The notes beneath the pieces are model-generated. The model searched no databases and had not been told where the DNA came from. It saw only the letters and a list, made by a program, of their open reading frames with translations. Of a DNA stretch of 6,206 nucleotides, positions 1 to 5,872 are shown in pieces. Position numbers and translations under genes: made by a program. Source of the DNA: an uncultured Eubacteriales bacterium. Its GTDB lineage: Bacteria; Bacillota; Clostridia; Oscillospirales; Oscillospiraceae. The stretch's first letter is position 1. Each line of letters starts with the position of its first letter. The stretch lies in contig USGS01000083.1 of NCBI GenBank assembly GCA_900554275.1, positions 1-6,206 on the forward strand. The letters are read 5' to 3'.

Positions 1-47
1 ACCGCCAGGGCTACGCCATACGCGATCTTTGTACTTTTCTTTTCCAT
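1..47 (-). CDS. N-terminal fragment of an unidentified protein
   Basis: The first 15 complete codons of a minus-strand gene that leaves the window at the left edge. It reads MEKKSTKIAYGVALA and then is cut. A lysine-rich start followed by a small hydrophobic run (IAYGVALAV) resembles the beginning of a signal peptide or membrane anchor, but too little is present to say which. The start is supported by a consensus AGGAGG on the minus strand (61-66), 13 bases before the ATG, which is a rather long spacer, and by a good promoter upstream at 84-112. The gene diverges from the sortase operon. The family cannot be named from this fragment. Confidence 0.7.
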   Translation of the reverse strand, partial: MEKKSTKIAYGVALA

Positions 48-83
48 AGTGTGTGATTTACCTCCTCACAAATTGGTGACATC

Positions 84-112
84 ATCCTAACGTGTTATTA
101 ACAGATTGTCAA
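84..112 (-). promoter_or_regulatory. Sigma-A type promoter of the leftward gene
   Basis: On the minus strand a perfect -35 box TTGACA (112-107) is followed after 17 bases by TAGGAT (89-84), a 4-of-6 match to the -10 consensus. Predicted transcription would start near 77, about 30 bases before the ATG at 47, with the AGGAGG in between. The ideal -35 and ideal spacing make this a credible housekeeping promoter. Confidence 0.7.
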
Positions 113-303
113 CATTTCAGCAATCTGAGGGGCAGGTAATTTTGAACAAATTATGAACCTAATTTTCTCCCTTTTCCCCAATTTTGGCCTGATTTTTCGA
201 GTTCTTATCGGATAATTTACAATCCTTTACACGTTCTTAGCGGCCGAACAAGGCCCTTTTCTATATTTTGTATAAGGATATTTCCGCGCATTTGCTGGAT
301 AAT

Positions 304-327
304 ATATCGACATATCGCTATATGTCT
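304..327. promoter_or_regulatory. Possible operator: palindrome with tandem 8-mers
   Basis: GACATAT (309-315) and ATATGTC (320-326) form a perfect 7-base inverted repeat around CGCT. The same stretch can be read as three imperfect tandem 8-mers, ATATCGAC, ATATCGCT and ATATGTCT (304-327). It lies about 60 bases upstream of the -35 box of the sortase promoter, a position suited to an activator or repressor. No regulator gene is visible in the window, and an 18-base palindrome in AT-rich DNA can occur by chance. Confidence 0.3.
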
Positions 328-384
328 GCAGCACGTACCGTCTCGGCCTGACACCCCGAAGCGCCGCTTTTTTCGCGCAGCACC

Positions 385-414
385 TTGACGCTGGGCCATA
401 TATGCAAGTATAAT
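385..414 (+). promoter_or_regulatory. Sigma-A type promoter of the sortase operon
   Basis: TTGACG (385-390, 5 of 6 to consensus) and a perfect TATAAT (409-414) are separated by 18 bases. The start of transcription would fall near 421, giving a leader of about 40 bases that carries the SD at 445-452. This is the only strong forward promoter seen before the sortase and probably drives both operon genes. Confidence 0.8.
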
Positions 415-460
415 AGCTCAGTTGTGTTTTCCAAATAGAGACAGAGAGGGAGAACCCTGT

Positions 461-1267
461 ATGAAGAACCGCATCATCGCCGCTCTGGCGGCCCTGGCCG
501 CCGGCGCGCTGCTGTACCTGCCCGCCGTTGCCGCCGCGCCCCAGCCCCGCACCGCCTCGCCCACCGTTGTTCCCGCCGCCGTACACCGGCTGGCCGCCGC
601 GGCGGACGCCGTGACCACGTCCGTCCTTCCGGACAGCGCGTCGCTGGAGGACCTGCACCAGGAGATACGGCGGGAGCTGGACCGGCTCAACGGCCCGGTG
701 GGCATCGACCTGGCCTGGTGGCAGTCCCACTATAACGACATCATCGGCTACGTCTACAGCCCCGGCACGCCCATCAGCTATCCCATCGCCTACGACGGCA
801 ACAACGAGTATTACCTGCACCACGACCTGTACGGGAATTACAGCGAGTACGGCACGATCTTTCTGGACGCCCGCGTGCCCAGCGACTTCTCCGGGCAGAA
901 CAACGTGCTCTACGGCCACCACATGGCCGACGGCTCGATGTTCGCCTCCATCTCCAACTACAAGCAGCAGTGGTACTATGACGCACACCCCTATTACTAT
1001 GTCTACACCAACAACGGCAACTACCGGGTGGACCTGTTCGCCGGCATCATCGTGCCCGGCGAACACGAGGTGTTCAGCACCAGCCTCAGCACCTCCCAGC
1101 TCCAGCGCTTTATCAGCGAATCCACCTTTTACTCCGGCAAGGGCGTGCCCTCCGGCCAGATCATGACGCTTTGCACCTGCTCCTACGAGGCGGCCAACTA
1201 CCGCTACGTGGTGCTGGGAGAGATGATCCCCCTTGCCGACAGCACCGCAGAGGAGACGACCACATGA
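461..1267 (+). CDS. srtB: Class B sortase
   Basis: A 268-residue cysteine transpeptidase that acts outside the membrane, cutting a sorting motif in secreted proteins and joining them to the cell wall. Residues 1-26 form a hydrophobic signal/anchor (MKNRIIAALAALAAGALLYL, then an Ala-rich AxA stretch). The sortase domain spans about 85-256. Typical family features are the WW...DIIGYVYSPGTPISYPI segment (86-109), YGHHM with catalytic His153, TLCTC with catalytic Cys240 (236-240), and Arg248 eight residues later, the SrtB-like spacing. The insertion between His and Cys and the lack of a C-terminal anchor fit class B. The ATG at 461 is chosen over an upstream TTG at 422 because AGAGGGAG (445-452) lies 8 bases before it and the signal peptide begins there. 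It overlaps the thioesterase gene by 4 bases. No sortase substrate with a sorting signal is present in the window, so its target is unknown. Confidence 0.93.
   Translation: MKNRIIAALAALAAGALLYLPAVAAAPQPRTASPTVVPAAVHRLAAAADAVTTSVLPDSASLEDLHQEIRRELDRLNGPVGIDLAWWQSHYNDIIGYVYSPGTPISYPIAYDGNNEYYLHHDLYGNYSEYGTIFLDARVPSDFSGQNNVLYGHHMADGSMFASISNYKQQWYYDAHPYYYVYTNNGNYRVDLFAGIIVPGEHEVFSTSLSTSQLQRFISESTFYSGKGVPSGQIMTLCTCSYEAANYRYVVLGEMIPLADSTAEETTT
1249..1255 (+). promoter_or_regulatory. SD site of the thioesterase inside the sortase gene
   Basis: AGAGGAG lies within the last codons of the sortase gene, 8 bases before the ATG at 1264. It fixes the thioesterase start against the longer open frame beginning at 1171. 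Together with the ATGA overlap it suggests translational coupling. Confidence 0.75.
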
Positions 1268-1692
1268 CCCCACAGGAACAGAACGAGATCTATGAAATGC
1301 TCGTGCGGCGGGCCAACAGGCCCGGCACGTTTACCGCCGTCAACGGCCTTCGCGTCACCTCCATCGGCGACGGGTGCGCCGAGGGCGAGGCCGGCCTGAC
1401 GGACAGCCACCTGAACCCGCTGGGCATCCCCCATGGCGGCGTCTACTGCACCATGATGGACCAGGTGGCCGGCGCGGCCGCCTGCTCCCGGGGCAGTATG
1501 TGCCGCACCGTGGACTGCGAGGTGCGCTTTTTCGCCCCGGCCCGGGGCGGAAAGCTCTATTCCCACGCCCAGGCCATCCGCATGGGCCGCAGCATCACCG
1601 TCATGCGGGCCTGGGTCACCGACGGCGAGGGCACGACCTGCGCCGAGGGGACGTACACCTTCCGCATGAAGCCGGGCTTCCCCGCGGAATAA
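1264..1692 (+). CDS. PaaI-family hotdog-fold thioesterase
   Basis: A 142-residue cytoplasmic protein with the length and layout of PaaI-type acyl-CoA thioesterases, which hydrolyse acyl- or aryl-CoA thioesters as small hotdog-fold oligomers. The key block is HLNPLGIPHGGVYCTMMDQVAG (49-70 in the protein), with Asn51, the HGG turn at 57-59 and Asp66, the position of the catalytic acidic residue in PaaI enzymes. Later strands include DCEVRFFAPARGG (84-96) and RSITVMRAWVTDGEG (109-123), a usual hotdog C-terminal half. The start ATG overlaps the sortase stop (ATGA), with AGAGGAG 8 bases upstream. The substrate cannot be read from the sequence, and pairing with a sortase gives no obvious clue. The stop codon lies inside the terminator stem. 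Confidence 0.9.
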   Translation: MTPQEQNEIYEMLVRRANRPGTFTAVNGLRVTSIGDGCAEGEAGLTDSHLNPLGIPHGGVYCTMMDQVAGAAACSRGSMCRTVDCEVRFFAPARGGKLYSHAQAIRMGRSITVMRAWVTDGEGTTCAEGTYTFRMKPGFPAE

Positions 1693-1740
1693 AGAGCAAA
1701 AGAGAACCGCCATCCGGCGGTCCTCTTTTGCTCTTTATTC
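1687..1740. terminator. Bidirectional terminator holding both stop codons
   Basis: A 25-base arm (1687-1711) and its complement (1716-1740) surround a 4-base ATCC loop, with a single mismatch. Each arm begins GAATAAAGAGCAAAAGAG when read in its own direction, so the stem has a GC-rich top (ACCGCC/GGCGGT) and A/T-rich lower parts that provide U-tracts for both strands. The TAA of the thioesterase (1690-1692) and the TAA of tex (1737-1735) both lie in the stem. It should stop transcription from both converging operons. Confidence 0.92.
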
Positions 1741-3888
1741 CTTTGCCTGCTTCATGGACAGGCTGATGCGCTTTTTCTTCTCATCCACGTCCAGCACCAT
1801 CACCTTCACGATGTCCCCCACGGACACCACCTCGGAGGGGTGCTTGATGAACCGATTGCACACCTGGGAGATATGCACCAGACCGTCCTGATGGACACCG
1901 ATGTCCACAAACACGCCGAAATCGATGACGTTTCGCACCGTGCCGGTGAGCACCATCCCCGGCTTCAGGTCCTTCATGTCCAGCACGTCCGTGCGGAGGA
2001 TGGGTGCGGGCAGGTCGTCCCGCAGGTCGCGGCCCGGCTTCACCAGCTCCTTCACCACATCCCGCAGGGTGGGCACGCCCACCACCAGCTTCTCCGCCAC
2101 CTGCGCCTCACCCATAGCCTGCACCTTCTGCATCAGCTGGGCCACCGCCCCCCGGCGCACGTCGTCGTCGGTGTAGCCGCACAGGGCCAGCAGCCCCTCG
2201 GCGGCCCGGTAGCTCTCCGGATGTACGCCGGTGTTGTCCAGCACGTTTTTGCTCTCCGGCACGCGGAGGAAGCCGGCGCACTGCTCAAAGGCCTTCGGCC
2301 CGAGCTTGGGCACCTTCAGCAGCTTTTTGCGGTCGGGAAACACGCCGTTGCTCTCCCGGTAGGCCACGATGTTCTTCGCGGTGGCGGCGTTCAGCCCGGC
2401 CACATAGGTCAGCAGGCTGGCGGAGGCGGTGTTCACGTCCACGCCCACGGCGTTGACACAGTCCTCCACCACGCCGGTCAGCGCCTCGTCCAGCCGCTTT
2501 TGGGGCATATCGTGCTGGTACTGCCCCACGCCGATGGACTTGGGGTCGATCTTCACCAGCTCCGCCAGGGGGTCCTGCAGGCGCCGCGCGATGGAGATGG
2601 CGCTGCGCAGGTTCACATCGTAGTCCGGGAACTCCTCCGCCGCCAGCTTCCCTGCGGAATAGACCGACGCCCCGGCCTCGTTGACGATCATGTAGCTGAC
2701 GCCGGGCAGTCCCCGCAGCAGCTCCACCGTCATCTGCTCCGTCTCCCGGCTGGCCGTACCGTTGCCGATGGCGATGTGGGTCACGCCGTGCTTTTTGCAC
2801 AGCGCCGTCAGCCTGGTGATGGCCTCCTTCTTCTGCCGCTCGCCGTAGGTGGGATATACCACCGTGGTGTCCAGCACCTTGCCCGTGCCGTCCACCACCG
2901 CCACCTTGCAGCCGTGGGCGTAGCCGGGGTCGAGGCCCATGGTCACGTGTCCCTTCACCGGCGGCTGGAGCAGCAGCGGCTTCAAATTCAGCGCGAACTG
3001 GCCGATCGCCCCCTCGCAGGCGCTGTCGGTGAGGGCACTGCGGGCCTCCCGCTCCAGGGATGGATAGATCAGCCGGTCGTAGGCATCCTCACAGGCCGCC
3101 TTGATGAAATCCATGGCCCGCGAGCCGGGCTTTACCACCGCCCGCCGCAGCGCGGGCAGCGCCGCGTCCCGCTCCAGCAGCACCGTGACGGAGAGATACC
3201 CCTCCTTCTCGCCCCGGTCGATGGCCAGCACCTGATGTCCCGCCAGCCTGGGCAGTACCTGCTCAAAGTCGTAGTACAGCCGGTACACGCTGTCCTCCTC
3301 GCTGGCGGCCACGCTTTTCAGCCGACCCTGCCGCATCAGCAGCCCCCGCAGCGTCTTGCGGATGGCCGCGTCGTCGGAGATGACCTCCGCGATGATGTCG
3401 TTCGCCCCCTGCAATGCGTCCGCTATCGTCTCCACGCCCTTCTCCGGGTCGATGTAGTCCGCGGCGGCCTCCGCCGGGTCGGGGCAGTCTGCCCTCTGCG
3501 CCAGCAGCCGCTCCGCCAGCGGCGCAAGCCCTTTCTCTCGCGCCGCCGTGGCCCGGGTGCGCCGCTTCTGTTTATAGGGCCGGTACAGATCCTCCACCTC
3601 CGCCAGCGTGGCGGCGTTCTCAATGGCGGCGGTCAACTCCTCCGTGAGCTTGCCCTGCCCGTCGATGGCGGCCAGCACCTCCTCCCGGCGCTTGGCTAAA
3701 TTACGCAGATAGCGCAGCCGGTCCTCCAGCTTCCGCAGGGCGGTGTCGTCCATTCCGCCGTGAAGCTCCTTGCGGTAGCGGGCGATGAACGGGATGGTGT
3801 TGCCCTCGTCCAGCAGGGCGATGACATTTTCCACATGGCGCAGGGGCTTGTCCAGCTCCCGGGCCAGCAGCTCGGCAATAGTAGGCAT
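1735..3888 (-). CDS. tex: Tex family RNA-binding transcription accessory protein
   Basis: A 717-residue homologue of Tex (YdcI in Bacillus), a nucleic-acid-binding protein linked to RNA polymerase function and stress tolerance. Length is typical. The N-terminal helical region (1-190) has the family signature DEGNTIPFIARYRKE (27-41) and EVEDLYRPYKQKRRT (97-111). The YqgF/RNase H-like domain begins with GLDPGYAHGCKVAVVD (318-333). A helix-hairpin-helix region lies around 487-560 (VAGLN...KLLKVPKLGPKAFEQCAGFLR, then VHPESY). The C-terminal S1 RNA-binding domain covers about 642-713 (GMVLTGTVRNVIDFGVFVDI, DGLVHIS). The ATG at 3888 has AAAGGAG (3905-3899) 10 bases upstream. It follows the DUF1846 gene with a 59-base gap that contains a terminator, and no good promoter lies in the gap, so it may depend on readthrough or on a promoter inside the upstream gene. 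Confidence 0.96.
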   Translation of the reverse strand: MPTIAELLARELDKPLRHVENVIALLDEGNTIPFIARYRKELHGGMDDTALRKLEDRLRYLRNLAKRREEVLAAIDGQGKLTEELTAAIENAATLAEVEDLYRPYKQKRRTRATAAREKGLAPLAERLLAQRADCPDPAEAAADYIDPEKGVETIADALQGANDIIAEVISDDAAIRKTLRGLLMRQGRLKSVAASEEDSVYRLYYDFEQVLPRLAGHQVLAIDRGEKEGYLSVTVLLERDAALPALRRAVVKPGSRAMDFIKAACEDAYDRLIYPSLEREARSALTDSACEGAIGQFALNLKPLLLQPPVKGHVTMGLDPGYAHGCKVAVVDGTGKVLDTTVVYPTYGERQKKEAITRLTALCKKHGVTHIAIGNGTASRETEQMTVELLRGLPGVSYMIVNEAGASVYSAGKLAAEEFPDYDVNLRSAISIARRLQDPLAELVKIDPKSIGVGQYQHDMPQKRLDEALTGVVEDCVNAVGVDVNTASASLLTYVAGLNAATAKNIVAYRESNGVFPDRKKLLKVPKLGPKAFEQCAGFLRVPESKNVLDNTGVHPESYRAAEGLLALCGYTDDDVRRGAVAQLMQKVQAMGEAQVAEKLVVGVPTLRDVVKELVKPGRDLRDDLPAPILRTDVLDMKDLKPGMVLTGTVRNVIDFGVFVDIGVHQDGLVHISQVCNRFIKHPSEVVSVGDIVKVMVLDVDEKKKRISLSMKQAKE

Positions 3889-3908
3889 GAGAATGCGTCT
3901 CCTTTCAG

Positions 3909-3939
3909 AAAACTGTGACCGCGCCCGGCGCGGTCACAG
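3909..3939 (-). terminator. Intrinsic terminator after the DUF1846 gene
   Basis: CTGTGACCGCGCC (3913-3925) and GGCGCGGTCACAG (3927-3939) are perfectly complementary. A realistic fold is an 11-12 base-pair GC-rich stem with a 3-5 base loop. On the minus strand it is followed by TTTT (3912-3909), so it terminates leftward transcription from the DUF1846 gene. It ends only three bases before the tex SD (3905-3899). The U-tract is short, so readthrough into tex is plausible. Confidence 0.8.
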
Positions 3940-3947
3940 GTGTGTTT

Positions 3948-5429
3948 TCACTTATGATACAGGGATTTTACCTCATAGCGCGGCTCGCAGCTCACGTTGA
4001 TGCCCAGCCGCTTATAGAGCTTGGCATCCTCCTCCGAAATGACAACGGAGAAGTGGGCGTCGCAGCCCCGCAGGTTCTTCAGCTGTGCCTGCACCATGGC
4101 CGCCAGCGGGTTGGTCAGCCCGGAGATAGCCAGCGCGATGAGCACCTCGTCGGAGTGCAGCCGGGGGTTGCGGTGGCCCAAACTCTCGGTCTTGAGAGTG
4201 CTAATAGGCTCGATGACGGAGGCGGGGATCAGCTCCAGCTTGTGGTCGATGCCCGCCAGCTTTTTCAGCGCATTCAGCAGCAGCGCCGCGGACGCGCCCA
4301 GCAGGGCGGAGGTCTTGCCGGTGACCACACTGCCGTCCGGCAGCACCATCGCTCCGGCGGGCTTGCCGGTGGCCTCGGCCTTGGCCAGGGAAGCCGCCAC
4401 GGCGGGGCAGATGTCCGGCGTGACGCCGGCCTGCTGCATCACCAGCTCCAGCTTCCGCACCACGCACTCGTCGGCCTGGCCCTTCAGCCGCTCCACGCAC
4501 CCGGCGTAGTACCGCCGCAGGATCTCCATGCGGCTGGCCTGGCAGCACGCCTCGTCATCCACGATGGCGAAGCCCGCCATGTTTACGCCCATGTCCGTGG
4601 GGGACTTGTAAGGGCACTCGCCCTGGATCTTGCGGAACATGGCCGCCAGCACCGGGAATATCTCCACGTCCCGGTTGTAGTTCACCGTGGTCTCGCCATA
4701 GGCCTCCAGGTGGAACGGGTCGATCATGTTCACGTCGTTCAAATCGGCGGTGGCGGCCTCGTAGGCCAGGTTCACAGGGTGCTTCAGGGGCAGATTCCAG
4801 ATGGGGAACGTCTCGTACTTGGCGTACCCGGCGGAGATGCCCCGGCGGTGGTCGTGATACAGCTGGCTCAGGCAGGTGGCCATCTTGCCGCTGCCCGGTC
4901 CGGGTGCTGTGACCACCACGATGGGCCGCGACGTCTCGATGTACTCGTTCTTGCCCAGTCCGTCGTCGGACACGATGTGGGCCACGTCGGAGGGATACCC
5001 GGCGATGGGATAGTGCTTGCAGCTCCTCACGCCCAAAGCGTCCAGCCGCTTGATGAAGGCGTCCGCCGCCGGCTGCCCGGCGTACTGCGTGATGACCACG
5101 CCGCCCACATAGAAGCCCTGTCCCCGGAATACGTCCATCAGCCGCAGCACATCCTCGTCGTAGCCGATGCCCAGGTCGCCCCGCATCTTGTTCTTCTCGA
5201 TGTCGCCGGCGCAGATGGCCACCACGATCTCCACATCGTCCTTCAGCGTCCGCAGCATACGGATCTTGCTGTCGGGCTGGAAGCCGGGCAGCACCCGGGA
5301 TGCGTGGTAATCATCGAACAGCTTGCCGCCGAATTCCAGATACAGCTTGCCGCCGAACTGGGCCAGCCGCTCCGTGATGTGCTGTGCCTGCAAACGCAGG
5401 TATTTGTCATTGTCAAAGCCGAGCTTCAC
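3948..5429 (-). CDS. DUF1846 (UPF0371) family protein
   Basis: A 493-residue protein matching the DUF1846 family over its whole length. The function of this family is not established. Recognisable blocks are the start KLGFDNDKYLRLQAQHI, the segment FGGKLYLEFGGKLFDDYHASRVLPGF (about 25-50), a P-loop-like APGPGSGK (175-182), DPFHLEAYGETTVNYNRDVE (about 237-256) and SPTDMGVNMAGF (276-287). The glycine-rich APGPGSGK suggests nucleotide or phosphate binding, which is inference. The frame is open upstream to a TTG at 5444, but GTG at 5429 is preferred: GGGGAG lies 7 bases before it, and family members begin at this methionine-lysine position. No signal peptide or membrane segment is seen. It is followed by a terminator and then tex on the same strand, and is divergent from the 65-residue gene. 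Confidence 0.93.
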   Translation of the reverse strand: MKLGFDNDKYLRLQAQHITERLAQFGGKLYLEFGGKLFDDYHASRVLPGFQPDSKIRMLRTLKDDVEIVVAICAGDIEKNKMRGDLGIGYDEDVLRLMDVFRGQGFYVGGVVITQYAGQPAADAFIKRLDALGVRSCKHYPIAGYPSDVAHIVSDDGLGKNEYIETSRPIVVVTAPGPGSGKMATCLSQLYHDHRRGISAGYAKYETFPIWNLPLKHPVNLAYEAATADLNDVNMIDPFHLEAYGETTVNYNRDVEIFPVLAAMFRKIQGECPYKSPTDMGVNMAGFAIVDDEACCQASRMEILRRYYAGCVERLKGQADECVVRKLELVMQQAGVTPDICPAVAASLAKAEATGKPAGAMVLPDGSVVTGKTSALLGASAALLLNALKKLAGIDHKLELIPASVIEPISTLKTESLGHRNPRLHSDEVLIALAISGLTNPLAAMVQAQLKNLRGCDAHFSVVISEEDAKLYKRLGINVSCEPRYEVKSLYHK

Positions 5430-5436
5430 CTGTGAT

Positions 5437-5442
5437 CTCCCC
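5437..5442 (-). promoter_or_regulatory. SD site that fixes the GTG start of the DUF1846 gene
   Basis: On the minus strand GGGGAG (5442-5437) lies 7 bases before GTG (5429-5427). The alternative TTG start (5444-5442) overlaps this SD and has no SD of its own, so the GTG is the better start. Confidence 0.75.
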
Positions 5443-5465
5443 AATCTCTTGTCAAATCGAGGTTC

Positions 5466-5494
5466 ATTATACTACATATTGTGTGCTTAGGAAA
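5466..5494 (-). promoter_or_regulatory. Probable promoter of the DUF1846 gene
   Basis: A perfect -10 box TATAAT (5471-5466) lies on the minus strand about 37 bases before the GTG start. The -35 position at 17 bases spacing reads TTTCCT (5494-5489), a weak match, so the promoter may be modest or activator-assisted. Transcription would begin near 5459. Confidence 0.55.
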
Positions 5495-5553
5495 GACCAT
5501 TCAGCGGGTAAAATGTCACGAACTTTTGCCCTATATTTTGGCGAAAGCCACCG

Positions 5554-5582
5554 TTGCAATTTGACGCTTCAGAGGATATACT
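5554..5582 (+). promoter_or_regulatory. Promoter of the 65-residue protein gene
   Basis: TTGCAA (5554-5559, 4 of 6) and TATACT (5577-5582, 5 of 6) are separated by exactly 17 bases. Transcription would start near 5589, leaving a short leader of about 27 bases with the AGGAGG at 5604-5609. A second TTGACG at 5561-5566 is too close to this -10 to pair with it. Confidence 0.65.
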
Positions 5583-5603
5583 AAAAAATACACCCCTATG
5601 GAC

Positions 5604-5609
5604 AGGAGG
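5604..5609 (+). promoter_or_regulatory. SD site choosing the ATG at 5616
   Basis: A perfect AGGAGG lies 6 bases before ATG 5616. The upstream in-frame ATG at 5598 precedes this SD and has none of its own, so it is rejected as the start. Confidence 0.8.
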
Positions 5610-5615
5610 ACGGAT

Positions 5616-5813
5616 ATGCGATTTCATGTGGTGTGGCGCAAAAGTCACGAGCCGGAGGAGGCCTACCGGGACTTCTTCGAGACCAACGATATTTACGAGG
5701 CCAAGGACTTTGCCATGCGTCTGGCCTTTGATGAGACGAACTGCGTGTTCGTCCGGGACGAAAAGCGGGATGAGATCGTCCGCGATTTCGACGCCGAGGT
5801 ATACCGCCAATAG
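5616..5813 (+). CDS. Small acidic hypothetical protein, 65 residues
   Basis: I do not recognise this protein. It starts MRFHVVWRKSHEPEEAY and ends RDFDAEVYRQ. By eye it alternates a likely beta strand (RFHVVWRK, 2-9), a long helical part (12-37), a second strand around CVFVRDE (43-49) and a final helix. It is rich in charge, with 17 Asp/Glu against 11 Lys/Arg, and has one cysteine (Cys43). There is no signal peptide or membrane segment, so it is probably cytoplasmic. Support for a real gene comes from a well-spaced promoter (5554-5582), a perfect AGGAGG 6 bases before the ATG and a terminator soon after the stop. It stands upstream of another small gene of unknown function. Confidence 0.8.
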   Translation: MRFHVVWRKSHEPEEAYRDFFETNDIYEAKDFAMRLAFDETNCVFVRDEKRDEIVRDFDAEVYRQ

Positions 5814-5833
5814 AATACGGCAGAAAGAAACCC

Positions 5834-5872
5834 CTCGCCTTCGGCCATACTATGGCCGGAGGTGAGTTTTTT
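5834..5872 (+). terminator. Intrinsic terminator overlapping the next gene's SD
   Basis: The left arm 5834-5849 (CTCGCCTTCGGCCATA) and right arm 5851-5866 (TATGGCCGGAGGTGAG) pair over 14-16 positions with two G-U wobbles and a short loop around 5848-5852, followed by TTTTTT (5867-5872). This is a canonical intrinsic terminator for the 65-residue gene. Unusually, the right arm contains GGAGGTGA, the SD of the following gene, and the U-tract is the spacer directly before its ATG. Confidence 0.85.
5858..5865 (+). promoter_or_regulatory. SD of the 69-residue gene, buried in the terminator stem
   Basis: GGAGGTGA, complementary to the end of 16S rRNA, lies 7 bases before ATG 5873. It forms most of the lower half of the right arm of the terminator hairpin. 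In a readthrough transcript with the stem folded, the SD would be paired and poorly available to ribosomes. It also decides for ATG 5873 over the in-frame ATG 5852, which has no SD. Confidence 0.75.

Larger units (their letters stand above)
48..460. other. Divergent intergenic region, 413 bases
   Basis: AT-rich spacer between the leftward gene and the rightward sortase operon. It contains the leftward promoter (84-112), the leftward SD (61-66), a pair of TGAAC direct repeats 11 bases apart (143-147 and 154-158), an AT-rich pyrimidine-loaded stretch at about 159-240, a small palindrome with tandem 8-mers (304-327), the rightward promoter (385-414) and the sortase SD (445-452). Nothing convincing as a gene or structured RNA was seen between about 160 and 300. 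The open frames crossing it lack SD sites. Confidence 0.7.

Noticed and set aside
153..215. 20-codon hydrophobic peptide frame (MNLIFSLFPNFGLIFRVLIG) in the left spacer
   Set aside because: It resembles a small membrane toxin or leader peptide, but the nearest purine-rich stretch (127-136) is too far from the ATG, no promoter was found, and pyrimidine-rich AT DNA gives hydrophobic codons by chance.
242..260. GGCC-GAACAA-GGCC followed by CTTTT as a terminator
   Set aside because: The stem is only about 4 base pairs and no transcript is known to enter from the left on the plus strand.
261..270. CTATATTTTG, also present at 5531-5540, as a shared regulatory element
   Set aside because: It is a 10-base AT-rich match between two AT-rich spacers, with no shared flanks and different positions relative to the promoters.
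359..373. AAGC-GCC-GCTT hairpin followed by Ts
   Set aside because: The stem is 4 base pairs, too weak for a terminator, and it sits just before the sortase promoter by chance.
217..399. Minus-strand 60-codon frame across the sortase promoter
   Set aside because: There is no SD before its ATG, it crosses the strong forward promoter, and its composition is not protein-like.
227..1273. Long minus-strand open frame of 348 codons opposite the sortase
   Set aside because: It is a shadow of the sortase gene. The translation is dominated by Gly/Val/Arg repeats, has no recognisable domain, and its start lacks an SD.
1840..3699. Plus-strand 619-codon open frame opposite tex
   Set aside because: It is an antisense shadow of a full-length, clearly homologous Tex protein. 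The His/Gln/Leu/Arg-rich composition is typical of GC-rich antisense frames.
3915..5435. Plus-strand 506-codon open frame opposite the DUF1846 gene
   Set aside because: It is an antisense shadow. The DUF1846 reading has family motifs over its whole length, an SD and a promoter.
5561..5589. Alternative promoter with TTGACG at 5561-5566
   Set aside because: At 17 bases spacing its -10 would be AAAAAT, and the good TATACT is only 10 bases away. TTGCAA at 5554 gives correct spacing.
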